DNA of 64,000 nucleotides from Mucilaginibacter ginsenosidivorans (GCF_007971025.1 NZ_CP042436.1:372001-436000); one strand, 5' to 3'; positions 1-9,119 are shown, counted from the first letter of the stretch. Notes: a model not told the origin generated them from the sequence alone. A program made the numbers and translations.

Positions 1-403
1 TCTGGAACATCCCCACAACCTCAACCACCTGCTGCCGGCTATCCAGCACCTTGAATAATATCTGCGACGATATGTTGTAAGGGAAATTACCAATAATGCC
101 AAACTTCCCCGGGAAAACCTTACCAAAATCCATTTCCAGAAAGTCGTCATTGATCAGGCGCTCGCCTAACTGGGGGTACTTTTTTTGCAGGAACTCGTAC
201 GACTCCGTATCAATATCTATCAGGTAAGTTTCCAAATCGAGGCGCTGTAACAGAAAGTCGGAAAGGATGCCCATTCCGGGACCCACCTCCAGTACCTGGC
301 TGTAGCCACCGGTAAGCTGAAGGCTGCCAACTATCTTAGCGGCTATATTTTTATCCGTCAAAAAGTGCTGGCCCAGGTGCTTCTTTGCCCTTACTACTGT
401 CAT
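1..403 (-). CDS. rsmA: 16S rRNA dimethyladenosine transferase RsmA/KsgA (N-terminal part, cut by window edge)
   Basis: The 134 visible residues are the start of the SAM-dependent enzyme that dimethylates two adjacent adenines near the 3' end of 16S rRNA during small-subunit maturation. I see the family opening KKHLGQHFLTDKNIA, SAM motif I as LEVGPGMGILSDFLL, an acidic residue after the second strand (LIDIDTESYEFL), DDFLEMDF, and the catalytic motif NFPYNISSQILFK. The ATG at 403 places the KKHLGQ motif at residues 7-12, as in the family. It is divergent from pdxA, a common neighbour in bacteria. The C-terminal half lies outside the window. Confidence 0.96.
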   Translation of the reverse strand, partial: MTVVRAKKHLGQHFLTDKNIAAKIVGSLQLTGGYSQVLEVGPGMGILSDFLLQRLDLETYLIDIDTESYEFLQKKYPQLGERLINDDFLEMDFGKVFPGKFGIIGNFPYNISSQILFKVLDSRQQVVEVVGMFQ

Positions 404-455
404 TTTTACCTCAATTACAGGCGCAAATTATGCATATTTGCGCTTTAATCAGGAA

Positions 456-488
456 TTTGCATACCTAAATTCTTTATTTGCATCTTTG
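456..488 (+). promoter_or_regulatory. probable pdxA promoter (Bacteroidota type)
   Basis: TTTG at 456-459 is followed after 21 bases by CATCTTTG at 481-488. The second box matches the Bacteroidota -7 consensus TAnnTTTG at five of six fixed positions. It lies in the 211-base gap between the divergent rsmA and pdxA and points to pdxA. Inferred from consensus only. Confidence 0.4.
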
Positions 489-506
489 TGAAGTTGTACG
501 TGTGAC

Positions 507-567
507 GTTATACGTTGTACGTAATAAGCAGATCAAAACGTAAAACGTCCAACGTAGAACGTATAAC
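507..567. repeat. inverted repeat with ACGT-rich arms
   Basis: Two 16-base arms, 507-522 and 552-567, are inverted copies with one mismatch, and the 29-base loop also contains ACGT words. The element lies between the probable pdxA promoter and the pdxA ATG, so it would be in the transcript leader. It resembles a short dispersed palindromic element rather than an operator, but no second copy is in this window. Confidence 0.55.
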
Positions 568-614
568 AAGCTAATCGGTGCAATCAAAAAATCATCGGTG
601 AAATCATAACAATA

Positions 615-1670
615 ATGAGCGAGAAACTAAAAATAGGCATAAGTATAGGCGATGTTAACGGCATAGGGCTCGAGGTGATCATCAAAACCCTGGCCGACTC
701 TAAAGTACTGGATTACTGCACACCCATAGTTTACGGCCAAACCAAAATAGCCTCCTTTCACCGCCGGGCTATCAATATCAACGACTTCAATTTCCATGTC
801 ATCAACCACGCTTCGCAGGCGCAGCACCGCAAGGCAAACATGATCAATTGCTGGGAGGAGGACGTAAAGATAGACCTGGGGCAGATAAACGAAACCGGGG
901 GTAAATACGCCCTTATATCATTACAGCGCGCCACCGACGACCTGCTGCGCGGCGACATCGACGCGCTGGTGACCGCCCCTATCAATAAGGACAACATCCA
1001 GGGCGAGGAGTTTAAGTTCCCCGGCCATACCGAATATTTGCAGGAACGCGCCGGCGCCACCGAATCGCTGATGTTTTTGGTGAGCGACACCCTGCGCGTG
1101 GGCGTGGTTACCGGGCATATCCCCCTCCATTCCGTTGCGCAAAGCGTTACCACCGAAAAGATACTGGCCAAGCTGAAGCTGATGGACGCCAGCCTGCGTA
1201 ACGATTTTTGGATACAGCGCCCCAAAATAGCCGTGCTGGGCCTTAACCCCCATGCCGGCGACAACGGCCTGATCGGCGACGAGGAGCAAACCACCATCAT
1301 CCCCGCCATACAGGAGGCTAAGGCCAACGATATACTGGCCTTTGGCCCCTACCCGGCCGACGGCTTTTTCGCCAATGCATCGTACCATAAGTTTGATGCC
1401 GTACTGGCCATGTACCACGACCAGGGCCTGGTACCGTTCAAACAGATAGCCTTCGAATCGGGGGTGAACTTTACGGCGGGATTAAGCTTTGTGCGTACCT
1501 CGCCCGACCATGGCACCGCTTACGACATTGCCGGCCAGAACCTTGCCTCCGCCGACTCGTTCCGCGAGGCGCTGTTTACCGCCATCCACATTGTCAAACA
1601 CCGCCGCGAAACCGCTGTACTCACCGAAAACCCATTAGTGATAACCAAGCTGAGCCGCGACCGGGATTGA
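615..1670 (+). CDS. pdxA: 4-hydroxythreonine-4-phosphate dehydrogenase PdxA
   Basis: The enzyme oxidises 4-phosphohydroxy-L-threonine to a product that decarboxylates and condenses with deoxyxylulose phosphate to give pyridoxine phosphate (DXP-dependent vitamin B6 synthesis, cytosol). At 351 residues it is slightly longer than the usual ~330. Motifs are the N-terminal ISIGDVNGIGLEV, the central TAPINKD with FPGHTEYLQ (metal-ligand His), and the C-terminal MYHDQGLVPFK (second metal His) followed by FTAGLSFVRTSPDHGTAYDIAG. The ATG at 615 puts the first motif at residue 10. It is divergent from rsmA and 1.1 kb upstream of the rpmF cluster. The other B6 genes are not in the window. Confidence 0.96.
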   Translation: MSEKLKIGISIGDVNGIGLEVIIKTLADSKVLDYCTPIVYGQTKIASFHRRAININDFNFHVINHASQAQHRKANMINCWEEDVKIDLGQINETGGKYALISLQRATDDLLRGDIDALVTAPINKDNIQGEEFKFPGHTEYLQERAGATESLMFLVSDTLRVGVVTGHIPLHSVAQSVTTEKILAKLKLMDASLRNDFWIQRPKIAVLGLNPHAGDNGLIGDEEQTTIIPAIQEAKANDILAFGPYPADGFFANASYHKFDAVLAMYHDQGLVPFKQIAFESGVNFTAGLSFVRTSPDHGTAYDIAGQNLASADSFREALFTAIHIVKHRRETAVLTENPLVITKLSRDRD

Positions 1671-1775
1671 GCGGAAAGCTAAAGGCAGAAAGCGTAAAGC
1701 TTTTACATACTAAAGACCAAAGCAGAAGGATAAACAAGCTTTCTGCTTTGGTCTTTCCGCTTTCAGCTTAAGGGA
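1669..1775. repeat. dispersed AAAGC-type hairpin element, copy 1
   Basis: The core is a perfect 16-base inverted repeat (AAAGACCAAAGCAGAA at 1712-1727 against 1741-1756) with a 13-base loop, flanked by outer AAAGCTT-rich arms. It begins at the stop codon of pdxA, so it probably also serves as its 3' stem-loop. A related copy sits at 17028-17110 and starts with the same 12 bases, GAGCGGAAAGCT. Confidence 0.7.
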
Positions 1776-2779
1776 GGGTTAACATGGTTTACACTTTCTC
1801 GTGCACGCATCTGTTTAAAATATTGATTATCAGTTAATTAAGTAAATTTTACACCAAAAGGTGTTAACCATAAAATTGCAGCGCGGGCGGCCATTTTATA
1901 AATTACGGCGCGGGCGGCGGCCGGATGCCCCCGGAAGCTGCCAGGGCGAAATTTCATTTTTTTGACTGTTTCTGCCCCAGGTTGGCTAATGCTGCCTCAA
2001 GCTGCCGGATGATAAATTTTTAGTGGCTAAGGGCGTTCCCCTCGTTCCCTGCCGGCAGGCAGGCTTAGCATCACAATTGTGGTGATGAATGTTAGCCCGT
2101 GCGGTGGCGGGGGTGGGTGAGCGCAAGCCCTGCGCGAAACTCTGTCACTGCTACTCAATAACAGGGCCGGTACCCGATTTAGTCCTCAATGTACGCTCTC
2201 ATAAGATTCATTATAAGCAATTTTAAATGTGGCGTTTTCGGAATTGCCATAATTCATTTTGGAAAGATACGCCTCTCTTGAATTTTGCAATTTATTTTGG
2301 ATTGATTCGGTACTCATGTTTGAAGGATTTTAATTAGTAAACTAAAATTATTTAATCTTTATTTTTAAATATTTAATTCAAGTATTATTTACATGATTTA
2401 GACATTTCATTTTGTTACTGTTTTTATCTGTCTCCTCCCCCCTGTTAGTCCGGATTTGAAATCCGGGCTCCATAAATTTAAAGATTTGCAATCTGCGGGG
2501 CGGCATCAGTTAATCGTCTAAATCCGTTTGATCCTGGTTCAGACAAAATGCAGCCGCGACAAGGCGTTTAAGTTTTCTCCTCGCTGCGCTCGTTCGAAAT
2601 GACATTGTTTTTTAAAATCCAGGTTCAGACAACCACCATAGCGGCGAAACCCCGCCCCGCCACTTCGCTGCCAGCCGCACCCCTCCCGGTGGGAGGGAGT
2701 TATAGTTCCCGCCCCGTAATCCCCAACTTTCGGACTTATGCCGACTTCCGGACTTCCCGACTCCCCATATTTCAACTTT
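1776..2779. other. gene-poor stretch of about 1 kb with short repeats
   Basis: No convincing long gene lies here. It contains GC-rich repeats of GCGCGGGCGGC near 1880-1920, a GCCTGCCGGCAGGC-type palindrome at 2048-2063, an inverted repeat around 2451-2468 (CGGATTTGAAATCCG), an AT-rich segment at 2330-2440, and a possible 43-codon minus-strand reading frame listed separately. Longer reading frames at 2539-2790 and 2599-2796 are low-complexity and overlap each other on opposite strands, so they are not called. Confidence 0.6.
2186..2317 (-). CDS. possible small protein of 43 residues, unknown
   Basis: ATG at 2317 to TGA at 2186-2188. The product is hydrophilic, rich in Asn, Ser, Tyr and Glu, starts MSTESIQNKLQNSREAYL and ends NESYESVH. 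It has no signal peptide, membrane segment or motif I recognise. The codons look like ordinary coding sequence, and the upstream 100 bases are strongly AT-rich, as expected of a promoter region, but I see no clear TAnnTTTG box. It could be a real small peptide, a gene remnant or chance. Confidence 0.3.
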   Translation of the reverse strand: MSTESIQNKLQNSREAYLSKMNYGNSENATFKIAYNESYESVH

Positions 2780-2812
2780 TTTTTCCACATTCCTAAAAAT
2801 TCCCTACATTTG
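2780..2812 (+). promoter_or_regulatory. promoter of the DUF177-rpmF-plsX-fabH cluster
   Basis: TACATTTG at 2805-2812 is a perfect match to TAnnTTTG, with a T-run at the -33 position. Transcription would begin near 2819, about 12 bases before the TTG at 2831. This argues that DUF177 starts at 2831 and not at the upstream ATG at 2738. Confidence 0.6.
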
Positions 2813-2830
2813 CGGGCTAATTATCGCTCA

Positions 2831-3352
2831 TTGAAATCGCTAAAAACATATTCAATTCCGTTCACCGGGCTAAAGCTGGGGAAACATGATTTTGATTATG
2901 AGGTGGGCAATGCTTTTTTCGACGAGTTTGAATACTCGCTGGTGAAGAAGGCCGACCTGGTTTGCAAGGTTGAACTGGAAAAGCAGGAAACCATGCTTAT
3001 CCTCAGTTTCGACATTAAAGGTACCATTACCCTTACCTGCGATAAATGCCTTGCCGAGTACCCGCAGCCTGTGGATATTAAGGAACAGCAGATAGCCAAA
3101 TTTAGCGGCGGGGAGATTGATGAGGACGAAGAAATTATTACCCTGACAAAGAACGATCACGAGATCGACATTGCCGGGCTGATATATGAATACGTAAATG
3201 TTGCCGCGCCGTTTATTGCGATTTGCAGCGACGAGGGCAAAACACCTTATTGTGATAAGGAGATGCTTGACCGGTTGAACGCCCTGGCGTCCAGCAACGA
3301 TCAAAACACAAAAACGGACCCACGGTGGGACGTTTTGAAAAAAATTAAATGA
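2831..3352 (+). CDS. DUF177 (YceD-type) protein linked to rpmF
   Basis: A 173-residue protein of the DUF177/YceD family, which in most bacteria is encoded just upstream of rpmF and is implicated in 23S rRNA metabolism or ribosome assembly. It shows the family Cys pair in LTCDKCLAEY near residue 90 and an acidic stretch (GGEIDEDEEIITL). I chose the TTG at 2831, which gives MKSLKTYSIPFTGLKLGKH. An ATG at 2738 in the same frame would add 31 residues without family features and would lie upstream of the predicted promoter. rpmF follows 17 bases downstream, so the two are almost surely cotranscribed. Confidence 0.88.
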   Translation: MKSLKTYSIPFTGLKLGKHDFDYEVGNAFFDEFEYSLVKKADLVCKVELEKQETMLILSFDIKGTITLTCDKCLAEYPQPVDIKEQQIAKFSGGEIDEDEEIITLTKNDHEIDIAGLIYEYVNVAAPFIAICSDEGKTPYCDKEMLDRLNALASSNDQNTKTDPRWDVLKKIK

Positions 3353-3369
3353 TATAATTACAGGAAGTT

Positions 3370-3561
3370 ATGCCACATCCAAAACGGAAATTTTCAAAAT
3401 CGAGAACAGCGAAACGCAGAACGCATTACAAAGCTGAGGCTCCAACTTTAACCACTTGCAAAACAACCGGTGCCGTACATTTGCCACACAGAGCTTATAC
3501 TGTTGATGGTAACGTGTATTACAACGGTAAGATCCTTATCGAAAACGCCGCAACTGCCTAA
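3370..3561 (+). CDS. rpmF: 50S ribosomal protein bL32
   Basis: A 63-residue basic protein opening MPHPKRKFSKSRTAKRRTH, the standard bL32 N-terminus, with LTTCKTTGAVHLPHRAYTVDG after it. It binds near the peptidyl transferase side of the large subunit. It retains a single Cys (TTCKTTG) and lacks the four zinc-binding Cys of C+ forms, as is usual for Bacteroidota. It sits between DUF177 and plsX with gaps of 17 and 15 bases, the conserved arrangement that links ribosome and lipid synthesis. Confidence 0.97.
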   Translation: MPHPKRKFSKSRTAKRRTHYKAEAPTLTTCKTTGAVHLPHRAYTVDGNVYYNGKILIENAATA

Positions 3562-3576
3562 GTTTAATTTTCTGAA

Positions 3577-4515
3577 ATGAAGATTGGCTTGGATATAATG
3601 GGCGGCGATTTCGCTCCAAAGGCTACTGTTTTAGGGGCAATTGAAGCCGCTAAAATACTGCCCGAAGGCCAGCAACTTGTTCTTATCGGCGATAAGGACG
3701 TGGCCCTGTCCATTCTTCAGGAAAATAATTTCAGCGCCGAAAATTTCGAGTTCGTTCACACTACCGAGGTTATCGGCATGGGCGAACATCCGGCCAAGGC
3801 GGTAATCAAAAAACCAGGTTCAAGCATAAGCGTTGGTTTCCAGCTGTTGAAAGACGGCGGTATCGACGCTTTTTCGTCTGCGGGCAATACCGGCGCCATG
3901 CTGGTGGGTTCGGTGCTGAGCGTGAAAACCATCGAGGGTGTTATACGCCCCGCCATGTCGACCAACGTACCCAAACTGACGGGTGGCTTTGGCATTTTAG
4001 TGGATGTTGGCGCCAATGCCGATTGCAAACCCGAATACCTGCCGCAATTTGGCGTGCTGGGCAGCTTGTTTGCCGAGTCGGTTTATGGCATGGTTAGCCC
4101 ACGCGTTTCGTTACTGAACATTGGCGAAGAGGAGGAGAAGGGCAACGCCCTTTGCCAGGCCGTTTACCCGCTGATGAAGGAAAACAAAAACTTCAACTTT
4201 GTAGGCAATATCGAGGGCCGCGATCTGTTTAGCGACCATGCCGATGTTTACGTTACCGATGGCTTTACCGGCAACGTTGCCTTAAAAATGGCGGAGTCGT
4301 TTTATGTGATATCACTCAAAAAACAAATAAAGGACGAATTCTTCGCCCGCTTTAACTATGAACAATATGGTGGCAGCCCTATCCTCGGCATTAACGCGCC
4401 GGTAGTGGTGGGGCATGGCATATCAAGCCCCGAGGCCATCAAAAACATGGTGCTTTTATCAAGGGACATGGCGCAAAGCGGCCTTGTCGAAAAAATTAAA
4501 AACGCATTTCAGTAA
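3577..4515 (+). CDS. plsX: phosphate acyltransferase PlsX
   Basis: PlsX converts acyl-ACP and phosphate to acyl-phosphate, the donor for PlsY in phosphatidic acid synthesis, as a peripheral membrane enzyme. It has 312 residues, normal for the family. Seen motifs are the N-terminal IGLDIMGGDFAPKATVLGAIEA, FSSAGNTGAMLVGSV, LVDVGANADCKPEYL, NIGEEEEKGN and DGFTGNVALKMAE. It is 17 bases before fabH, the classical plsX-fabH pair. Confidence 0.97.
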   Translation: MKIGLDIMGGDFAPKATVLGAIEAAKILPEGQQLVLIGDKDVALSILQENNFSAENFEFVHTTEVIGMGEHPAKAVIKKPGSSISVGFQLLKDGGIDAFSSAGNTGAMLVGSVLSVKTIEGVIRPAMSTNVPKLTGGFGILVDVGANADCKPEYLPQFGVLGSLFAESVYGMVSPRVSLLNIGEEEEKGNALCQAVYPLMKENKNFNFVGNIEGRDLFSDHADVYVTDGFTGNVALKMAESFYVISLKKQIKDEFFARFNYEQYGGSPILGINAPVVVGHGISSPEAIKNMVLLSRDMAQSGLVEKIKNAFQ

Positions 4516-4532
4516 TTCTACCCCTATAATAG

Positions 4533-5522
4533 ATGAATAAAATTCATGCTGCTATTACTGCTGTAAATGGATACGTTCCCGATTATGTGCTGACCAACCA
4601 CGAACTGGAAACCATGGTTGATACGAACGACGAATGGATAACCAGTCGTACCGGGATAAAAGAACGCAGGATACTTAAAGGCGAGGGCCTTGCCACATCA
4701 GACCTGGCCGTACCGGCCGTTGAAGGTTTGCTGAAGAAAAGAGGCATTTCCGCCGAAGAAATAGAACTGATAATTTTTTGTACCACCACGCCCGATATGC
4801 CTTTCCCGGCAACGGCCAATATATTGGCGGATAAAATTGGCGCCAAAAATGCCTGGGGTTACGATCTGCAGGCGGCCTGCTCGGGGTTTATCTTCGGGTT
4901 GGCTACCGGGGCGCAGTTTATCGAGAGCGGCAAGCATACCAAGGTTTTGGTTGTGGGCGGCGATAAAATGTCGGCCATTATTAATTATAAGGATCGTGCA
5001 ACCTGCATCATTTTCGGTGACGGCTGCGGCGCGGTACTGCTGGAACCAGATACCGAAGGTTATGGTGTGATAGATTCGGTGCTGAAAAGCGATGGCGCGG
5101 GTCGTGCGTTCCTGCACCAAAAGGCAGGCGGATCTTTAAAACCGGCCACGCACGAGACCATTGATGCGATGGAGCACTACGCTTACCAGGAAGGGCAGGC
5201 GGTATTCAAATTTGCCGTAACCAATATGGCCGATGTGGCAGCCGAGGTTATGGAGCGCAATGGTTTGGAGTCGGAAGATATTGCATGGCTGGTACCGCAC
5301 CAGGCCAACAAACGCATTATCGATGCCACGGCAAACCGTACCGGCGTTAGCGCCGATAAGGTGATCATTAATATCGAGCGATACGGCAACACGACCAACG
5401 GTACCATACCGCTGTGCCTGTGGGAGTGGGAAGATAAATTCAAAAAAGGCGATAACCTGATACTGGCCGCATTTGGCGGGGGCTTTACCTGGGGATCGAT
5501 CTATTTGAAATGGGCGTATTAA
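4533..5522 (+). CDS. fabH: beta-ketoacyl-ACP synthase III FabH
   Basis: Condenses acetyl-CoA (or branched starters) with malonyl-ACP to begin fatty acid synthesis. It has 329 residues. The catalytic triad is visible: Cys116 in [11 protein letters not shown], His in [16 protein letters not shown] and Asn in [13 protein letters not shown]. Sphingobacteriaceae make many iso fatty acids, so branched acyl-CoA use is likely, but that is inference. It follows plsX directly. A repeat-rich gap of about 200 bases separates it from accB. Confidence 0.97.
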   Translation: MNKIHAAITAVNGYVPDYVLTNHELETMVDTNDEWITSRTGIKERRILKGEGLATSDLAVPAVEGLLKKRGISAEEIELIIFCTTTPDMPFPATANILADKIGAKNAWGYDLQAACSGFIFGLATGAQFIESGKHTKVLVVGGDKMSAIINYKDRATCIIFGDGCGAVLLEPDTEGYGVIDSVLKSDGAGRAFLHQKAGGSLKPATHETIDAMEHYAYQEGQAVFKFAVTNMADVAAEVMERNGLESEDIAWLVPHQANKRIIDATANRTGVSADKVIINIERYGNTTNGTIPLCLWEWEDKFKKGDNLILAAFGGGFTWGSIYLKWAY

Positions 5523-5690
5523 TGTGCAAATGCCTGAACTTTTATAAATATGTTTTGTTTATTTGCTATTATAAAAATCCATTAAAACTATTAACCCTGA
5601 CTAATTAAAACATCTGCATATTTGCACGTCTGCACATTCACACATTTGAAAACTGCATATTTGCACATCTGCGCATTAAGATATAACTTA
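5522..5690. repeat. repeats of GCATATTTGCACATCTGCACAT type
   Basis: The fabH-accB gap carries several imperfect copies of the words CATCTGCATATTTGCAC and GCACATCTGCGCAT (5610-5682), plus an inverted partner near 5522-5533 (AATGTGCAAATGC). The same word recurs upstream of the thioredoxin-like gene at about 28002-28039. It looks like a dispersed intergenic repeat. Confidence 0.5.
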
Positions 5691-5724
5691 GAATAATTCT
5701 TTATCCAAAACCAATTCCAAACTT

Positions 5725-6204
5725 ATGGATATTAAACAGATTCAGGACCTGATACGCTTCGTTTCAAAATCGGGGGTAAATGAAGTTGCGATCGAACAGA
5801 AAGACTTCAAGATCACGATCAAAACCAACCAGGCGCCAACTTATGTTACGGCAACGTTGCCGGTTGAACCGGCCCATGCACCCGCAGCAATTGCAGCGGC
5901 TCCTGCAGCAGCGGCACCGGCAGCTGAGGCCCCGGCAGCAGCTCCTGCGGCTGATACATCAAAATATATTACCATTAAATCGCCGATGATAGGCACCTTC
6001 TACCGCTCGGCATCACCCGATAAACCGCTTTTCGTTAACGTTGGCGACGAGATAAAAGAAGGCAAGGTGCTTTGCATTATCGAGGCCATGAAACTGTTCA
6101 ACGAGATCGAATCGGAAGTATCGGGTCGTATAGTTAAGGTTTTGGTAGATAATGCATCGCCGGTTGAATACGACCAGCCGTTGTTCCTGGTTGAACCGGT
6201 ATAA
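5725..6204 (+). CDS. accB: acetyl-CoA carboxylase biotin carboxyl carrier protein
   Basis: Carries the biotin that shuttles CO2 from AccC to the carboxyltransferase in malonyl-CoA synthesis. It has 159 residues: an N-terminal helix-rich region ([21 protein letters not shown]), a flexible Ala/Pro-rich linker at about 50-77, and a C-terminal biotinyl domain with [11 protein letters not shown], where Lys123 is the biotin site. accC follows after about 110 bases. The carboxyltransferase genes are not in the window. Confidence 0.97.
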   Translation: MDIKQIQDLIRFVSKSGVNEVAIEQKDFKITIKTNQAPTYVTATLPVEPAHAPAAIAAAPAAAAPAAEAPAAAPAADTSKYITIKSPMIGTFYRSASPDKPLFVNVGDEIKEGKVLCIIEAMKLFNEIESEVSGRIVKVLVDNASPVEYDQPLFLVEPV

Positions 6205-6314
6205 CATTTACACGCAAAGTTGCCTTGTGTAAAGGTTTGACTGGTGTAGATCAATTATCCAATTTATTTTAACCGATCAATATGGAATCCGGTGTAATCC
6301 CAAAAGGAAAGAAA

Positions 6315-7655
6315 ATGTTTAAGAAAATATTGATAGCTAACCGTGGCGAAATTGCCCTTCGTATTATCCGTACGTGTAAGGAAATGGGCATCAAAACTGT
6401 AGCTGTTTATTCAACTGTCGACAGGGACAGCCTGCATGTACGTTTTGCTGATGAAGCCGTATGCATAGGTCCGCCCCCAAGTAAAGACTCCTATTTAAGT
6501 ATCCCCAATATCATCTCCGCGGCTGAACTGACCAATGCCGACGCCATCCATCCGGGCTATGGTTTTCTGTCAGAAAATGCAAAGTTCTCGGCCATTTGCG
6601 CTGATTACGGCATCAAATTTATCGGCGCTACCTCCGACCAGATAAACGCCATGGGCGATAAGGCTTCGGCCAAGGCTACCATGAAAAAAGCCGGGGTACC
6701 AACTATCCCGGGTTCCGAAGGCTTGTTGAACGATGTAAAGGAAGGCATTGCCTTAGCCAATAAAATAGGCTATCCCGTAATTTTGAAAGCGACCGCTGGT
6801 GGCGGTGGCCGTGGTATGCGCCAGGTTTGGAAAGACGAGGAGTTTGAACCTGCCTGGGATTCGGCAAGGGCCGAGTCGGCAGCAGCTTTTGGCAACGATG
6901 GTTTATATCTTGAAAAATATGTGGTCGATCCGCGCCACATCGAAATACAGGTTGTGGGCGACCAGTACGGCAAGGTTTGTCACCTTTCCGAACGTGACTG
7001 CTCTATCCAGCGCCGTCACCAGAAACTGGTGGAGGAATCGCCATCGCCGTTCATGACGGAAAAACTGCGCAAGCGTATGGGCGATGCTGCCATCAAAGGC
7101 GCCAAAGCGGTAAAATATGAAGGGGCAGGTACCATAGAATTTTTGGTAGATAAGGACCGCAACTTCTATTTTATGGAAATGAACACCCGTATACAGGTGG
7201 AGCACCCGGTTACCGAAGAGGTGATCAACTTCGACCTGATAAAAGAGCAGATAAAAGTTGCCGCGGGCATACCTATCTCCGGGAAGAATTACGAGCCAAC
7301 CATGCACGCCATCGAATGCCGTATCAATGCCGAAGATCCTTTCAACAACTTCCGCCCGGCGCCGGGTAAGATCACCAATTTCCACTCACCGGGTGGCCAT
7401 GGTGTGCGTATCGATACCCATGTGTACTCGGGTTACGTAATACCGCCGAATTATGATTCGATGATAGCCAAAGTGATCTGCGTGGCGCAAACCCGCGAGG
7501 AGGCTTTAAGTACCATGGAACGTGCACTAAGCGAATTCGTTATCGAAGGGATAAAGACCACTATCCCCTTCCATCTAAAATTATTGCAGGACCCTAACTT
7601 CAGGGCGGGTAATTTTACCACCAAATTCATGGAGACCTTTGAATACACTAACTAA
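6315..7655 (+). CDS. accC: acetyl-CoA carboxylase biotin carboxylase subunit
   Basis: ATP-dependent carboxylation of the AccB biotin. It has 446 residues from the ATG at 6315, which gives the standard start [23 protein letters not shown] and has AAAGGAAAG just upstream. An ATG 33 bases upstream adds 11 residues not expected in the family. Motifs: biotin carboxylase N-terminal domain, ATP-grasp glycine loop [23 protein letters not shown], and the catalytic region [16 protein letters not shown]. Confidence 0.97.
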   Translation: MFKKILIANRGEIALRIIRTCKEMGIKTVAVYSTVDRDSLHVRFADEAVCIGPPPSKDSYLSIPNIISAAELTNADAIHPGYGFLSENAKFSAICADYGIKFIGATSDQINAMGDKASAKATMKKAGVPTIPGSEGLLNDVKEGIALANKIGYPVILKATAGGGGRGMRQVWKDEEFEPAWDSARAESAAAFGNDGLYLEKYVVDPRHIEIQVVGDQYGKVCHLSERDCSIQRRHQKLVEESPSPFMTEKLRKRMGDAAIKGAKAVKYEGAGTIEFLVDKDRNFYFMEMNTRIQVEHPVTEEVINFDLIKEQIKVAAGIPISGKNYEPTMHAIECRINAEDPFNNFRPAPGKITNFHSPGGHGVRIDTHVYSGYVIPPNYDSMIAKVICVAQTREEALSTMERALSEFVIEGIKTTIPFHLKLLQDPNFRAGNFTTKFMETFEYTN

Positions 7656-7730
7656 AAAAGTTACACTGCAATAATAAATTAAATCGTAAATAGCATACCG
7701 TAATTTCCGGGGTGCTATTTATACAAGGCA

Positions 7731-8600
7731 ATGAGCAAGATAAGCGATAAAATAATCAATACTGTCAAAGAGAAAAGTAAAAACCTCGAGGCAGAGATGT
7801 CATTTTTTGACCACCTGGAAGAACTAAGGTGGCACCTTATCCGCTCGGCGCTGGCTATTTGTGTGTTTACCATATTCGCATTTGCCTTTTACACCTGGAT
7901 ATACGACCATATCATTATGGCCCCCAGCCGGAAGGATTTCTGGACCTTCAGGGCAATGTGCCAGATCGGCGAATGGCTGCACCGCGATATGTGTATCAGC
8001 AGTATCAACATCCACCTCATCAATACCGAAATGGCGGGGCAGTTTACCCTGATGATCGACTCGTCGCTGATGATCGGCCTGGTTATGGGTATCCCGTACC
8101 TGTTATACGAACTATGGAGGTTTATAAAGCCCGCCCTGCACGAAAAAGAACGCAAAGCGGCAAGCGGCTTTGTTTTTTACGCCTCACTTCTTTTTATATG
8201 CGGTGTGTTGTTCGGTTATTTCATTATCACACCTGTATCGCTTAATTTCCTGTCGAGCTTTACCGTAAGCGGCCAGATACAAAATCTGTTTTCTGTCGAC
8301 TCATACCTATCGTCCGTTTCCACGCTGACACTGGCCACCGGCCTGGTTTTCGAACTGCCCATTTTGGTGTATATACTTGCCAACATAGGCATACTTACAC
8401 CCAAGTTTATGCGCGATACAAGGCGCTATGCCATCGTTATCATCATGATCATAGCAGCTATTGTTACCCCAACCCCGGATATGCTTACCATGACCGTAGT
8501 TGCTATCCCGCTGCTGTTACTTTACGAGTTGAGTATCAGCGTTGCATCGATGGTTGAGCGCCGGCGCAAGAAAAGAAATGCCGATGCAGAAGCCAGCTAA
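7731..8600 (+). CDS. tatC: Sec-independent protein translocase TatC
   Basis: The membrane component that binds twin-arginine signal peptides. It has 289 residues with about six hydrophobic segments. Family signatures are FFDHLEELRWHLIRSA at the N-terminus, LYELWRFIKPALHEKERK after the second segment, and FVFYASLLFICGVLFGYF. The extra-long first periplasmic loop is typical of Bacteroidota. tatA is not adjacent. A probable Tat substrate (DUF1259, 37.9 kb) is in the same window. Confidence 0.95.
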   Translation: MSKISDKIINTVKEKSKNLEAEMSFFDHLEELRWHLIRSALAICVFTIFAFAFYTWIYDHIIMAPSRKDFWTFRAMCQIGEWLHRDMCISSINIHLINTEMAGQFTLMIDSSLMIGLVMGIPYLLYELWRFIKPALHEKERKAASGFVFYASLLFICGVLFGYFIITPVSLNFLSSFTVSGQIQNLFSVDSYLSSVSTLTLATGLVFELPILVYILANIGILTPKFMRDTRRYAIVIIMIIAAIVTPTPDMLTMTVVAIPLLLLYELSISVASMVERRRKKRNADAEAS

Positions 8601-8664
8601 TTAGCTGTTGGTTTCCAACAAAATCTTTACCTTCGTTGCTTGATTTTTATAATAGCTTTGAGCA

Positions 8665-9096
8665 ATGAATGATCTCAGGATAGCCATTGGCGCCGACCAT
8701 GCAGGCTTTGAATACAAGCAAGCGATAGCCAAATGGCTCGGCCAGGATAATTTAAAAGATTTCGGCACTTACTCGGCTGATTCGGCCGATTACCCCGACT
8801 TTGCTCATCCGGTAGCTTCAGCCGTTGAAAATGGCGAATTTGACTTCGGCATCTTGGTTTGCGGCAGCGCCAACGGCGTGGCTATAACAGCGAACAAACA
8901 CCAGGGCATACGTGCCGCCATTTGCTGGAATGAAGAGCTGGCAGCACTGGCACGCAAGCATAACAATGCCAACATCGTGTGCATCCCTGCCCGCTTTATT
9001 TCGATAGAAGAAGCCGAAAAGATAGTTCAAACATTTCTGAATACTGAATTTGAAGGCGGACGTCACGCCACCAGGGTAAACAAAATAGCTTGCTGA
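8665..9096 (+). CDS. rpiB: ribose-5-phosphate isomerase B
   Basis: Interconverts ribose 5-phosphate and ribulose 5-phosphate (RpiB/LacAB family). It has 143 residues with IAIGADHAGFEYK at the N-terminus, the active-site Cys in LVCGSANGVAITANKHQGIRAA, and NIVCIPARFIS. The ATG at 8665 gives the usual N-terminus. It follows tatC after 64 bases. Confidence 0.95.
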   Translation: MNDLRIAIGADHAGFEYKQAIAKWLGQDNLKDFGTYSADSADYPDFAHPVASAVENGEFDFGILVCGSANGVAITANKHQGIRAAICWNEELAALARKHNNANIVCIPARFISIEEAEKIVQTFLNTEFEGGRHATRVNKIAC

Positions 9097-9119
9097 GGTG
9101 AAGGGGGAAGGTTTAAAAA

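Noticed and set aside
758-1418. Long minus-strand frames opposite pdxA
   Set aside because: They are shadows of the strongly supported pdxA frame and have no family motifs.
2539-2796. Opposed 83- and 65-codon frames in the gap before DUF177
   Set aside because: Low complexity, overlapping each other, and lacking motifs.
2738-2830. Upstream ATG extension of DUF177
   Set aside because: Lies before the predicted promoter and adds residues unlike the family.
8653-8660. TAGCTTTG box 4 bases before rpiB
   Set aside because: A start here would give an almost leaderless transcript and no clear -33 box is present. Left unannotated as unsupported.
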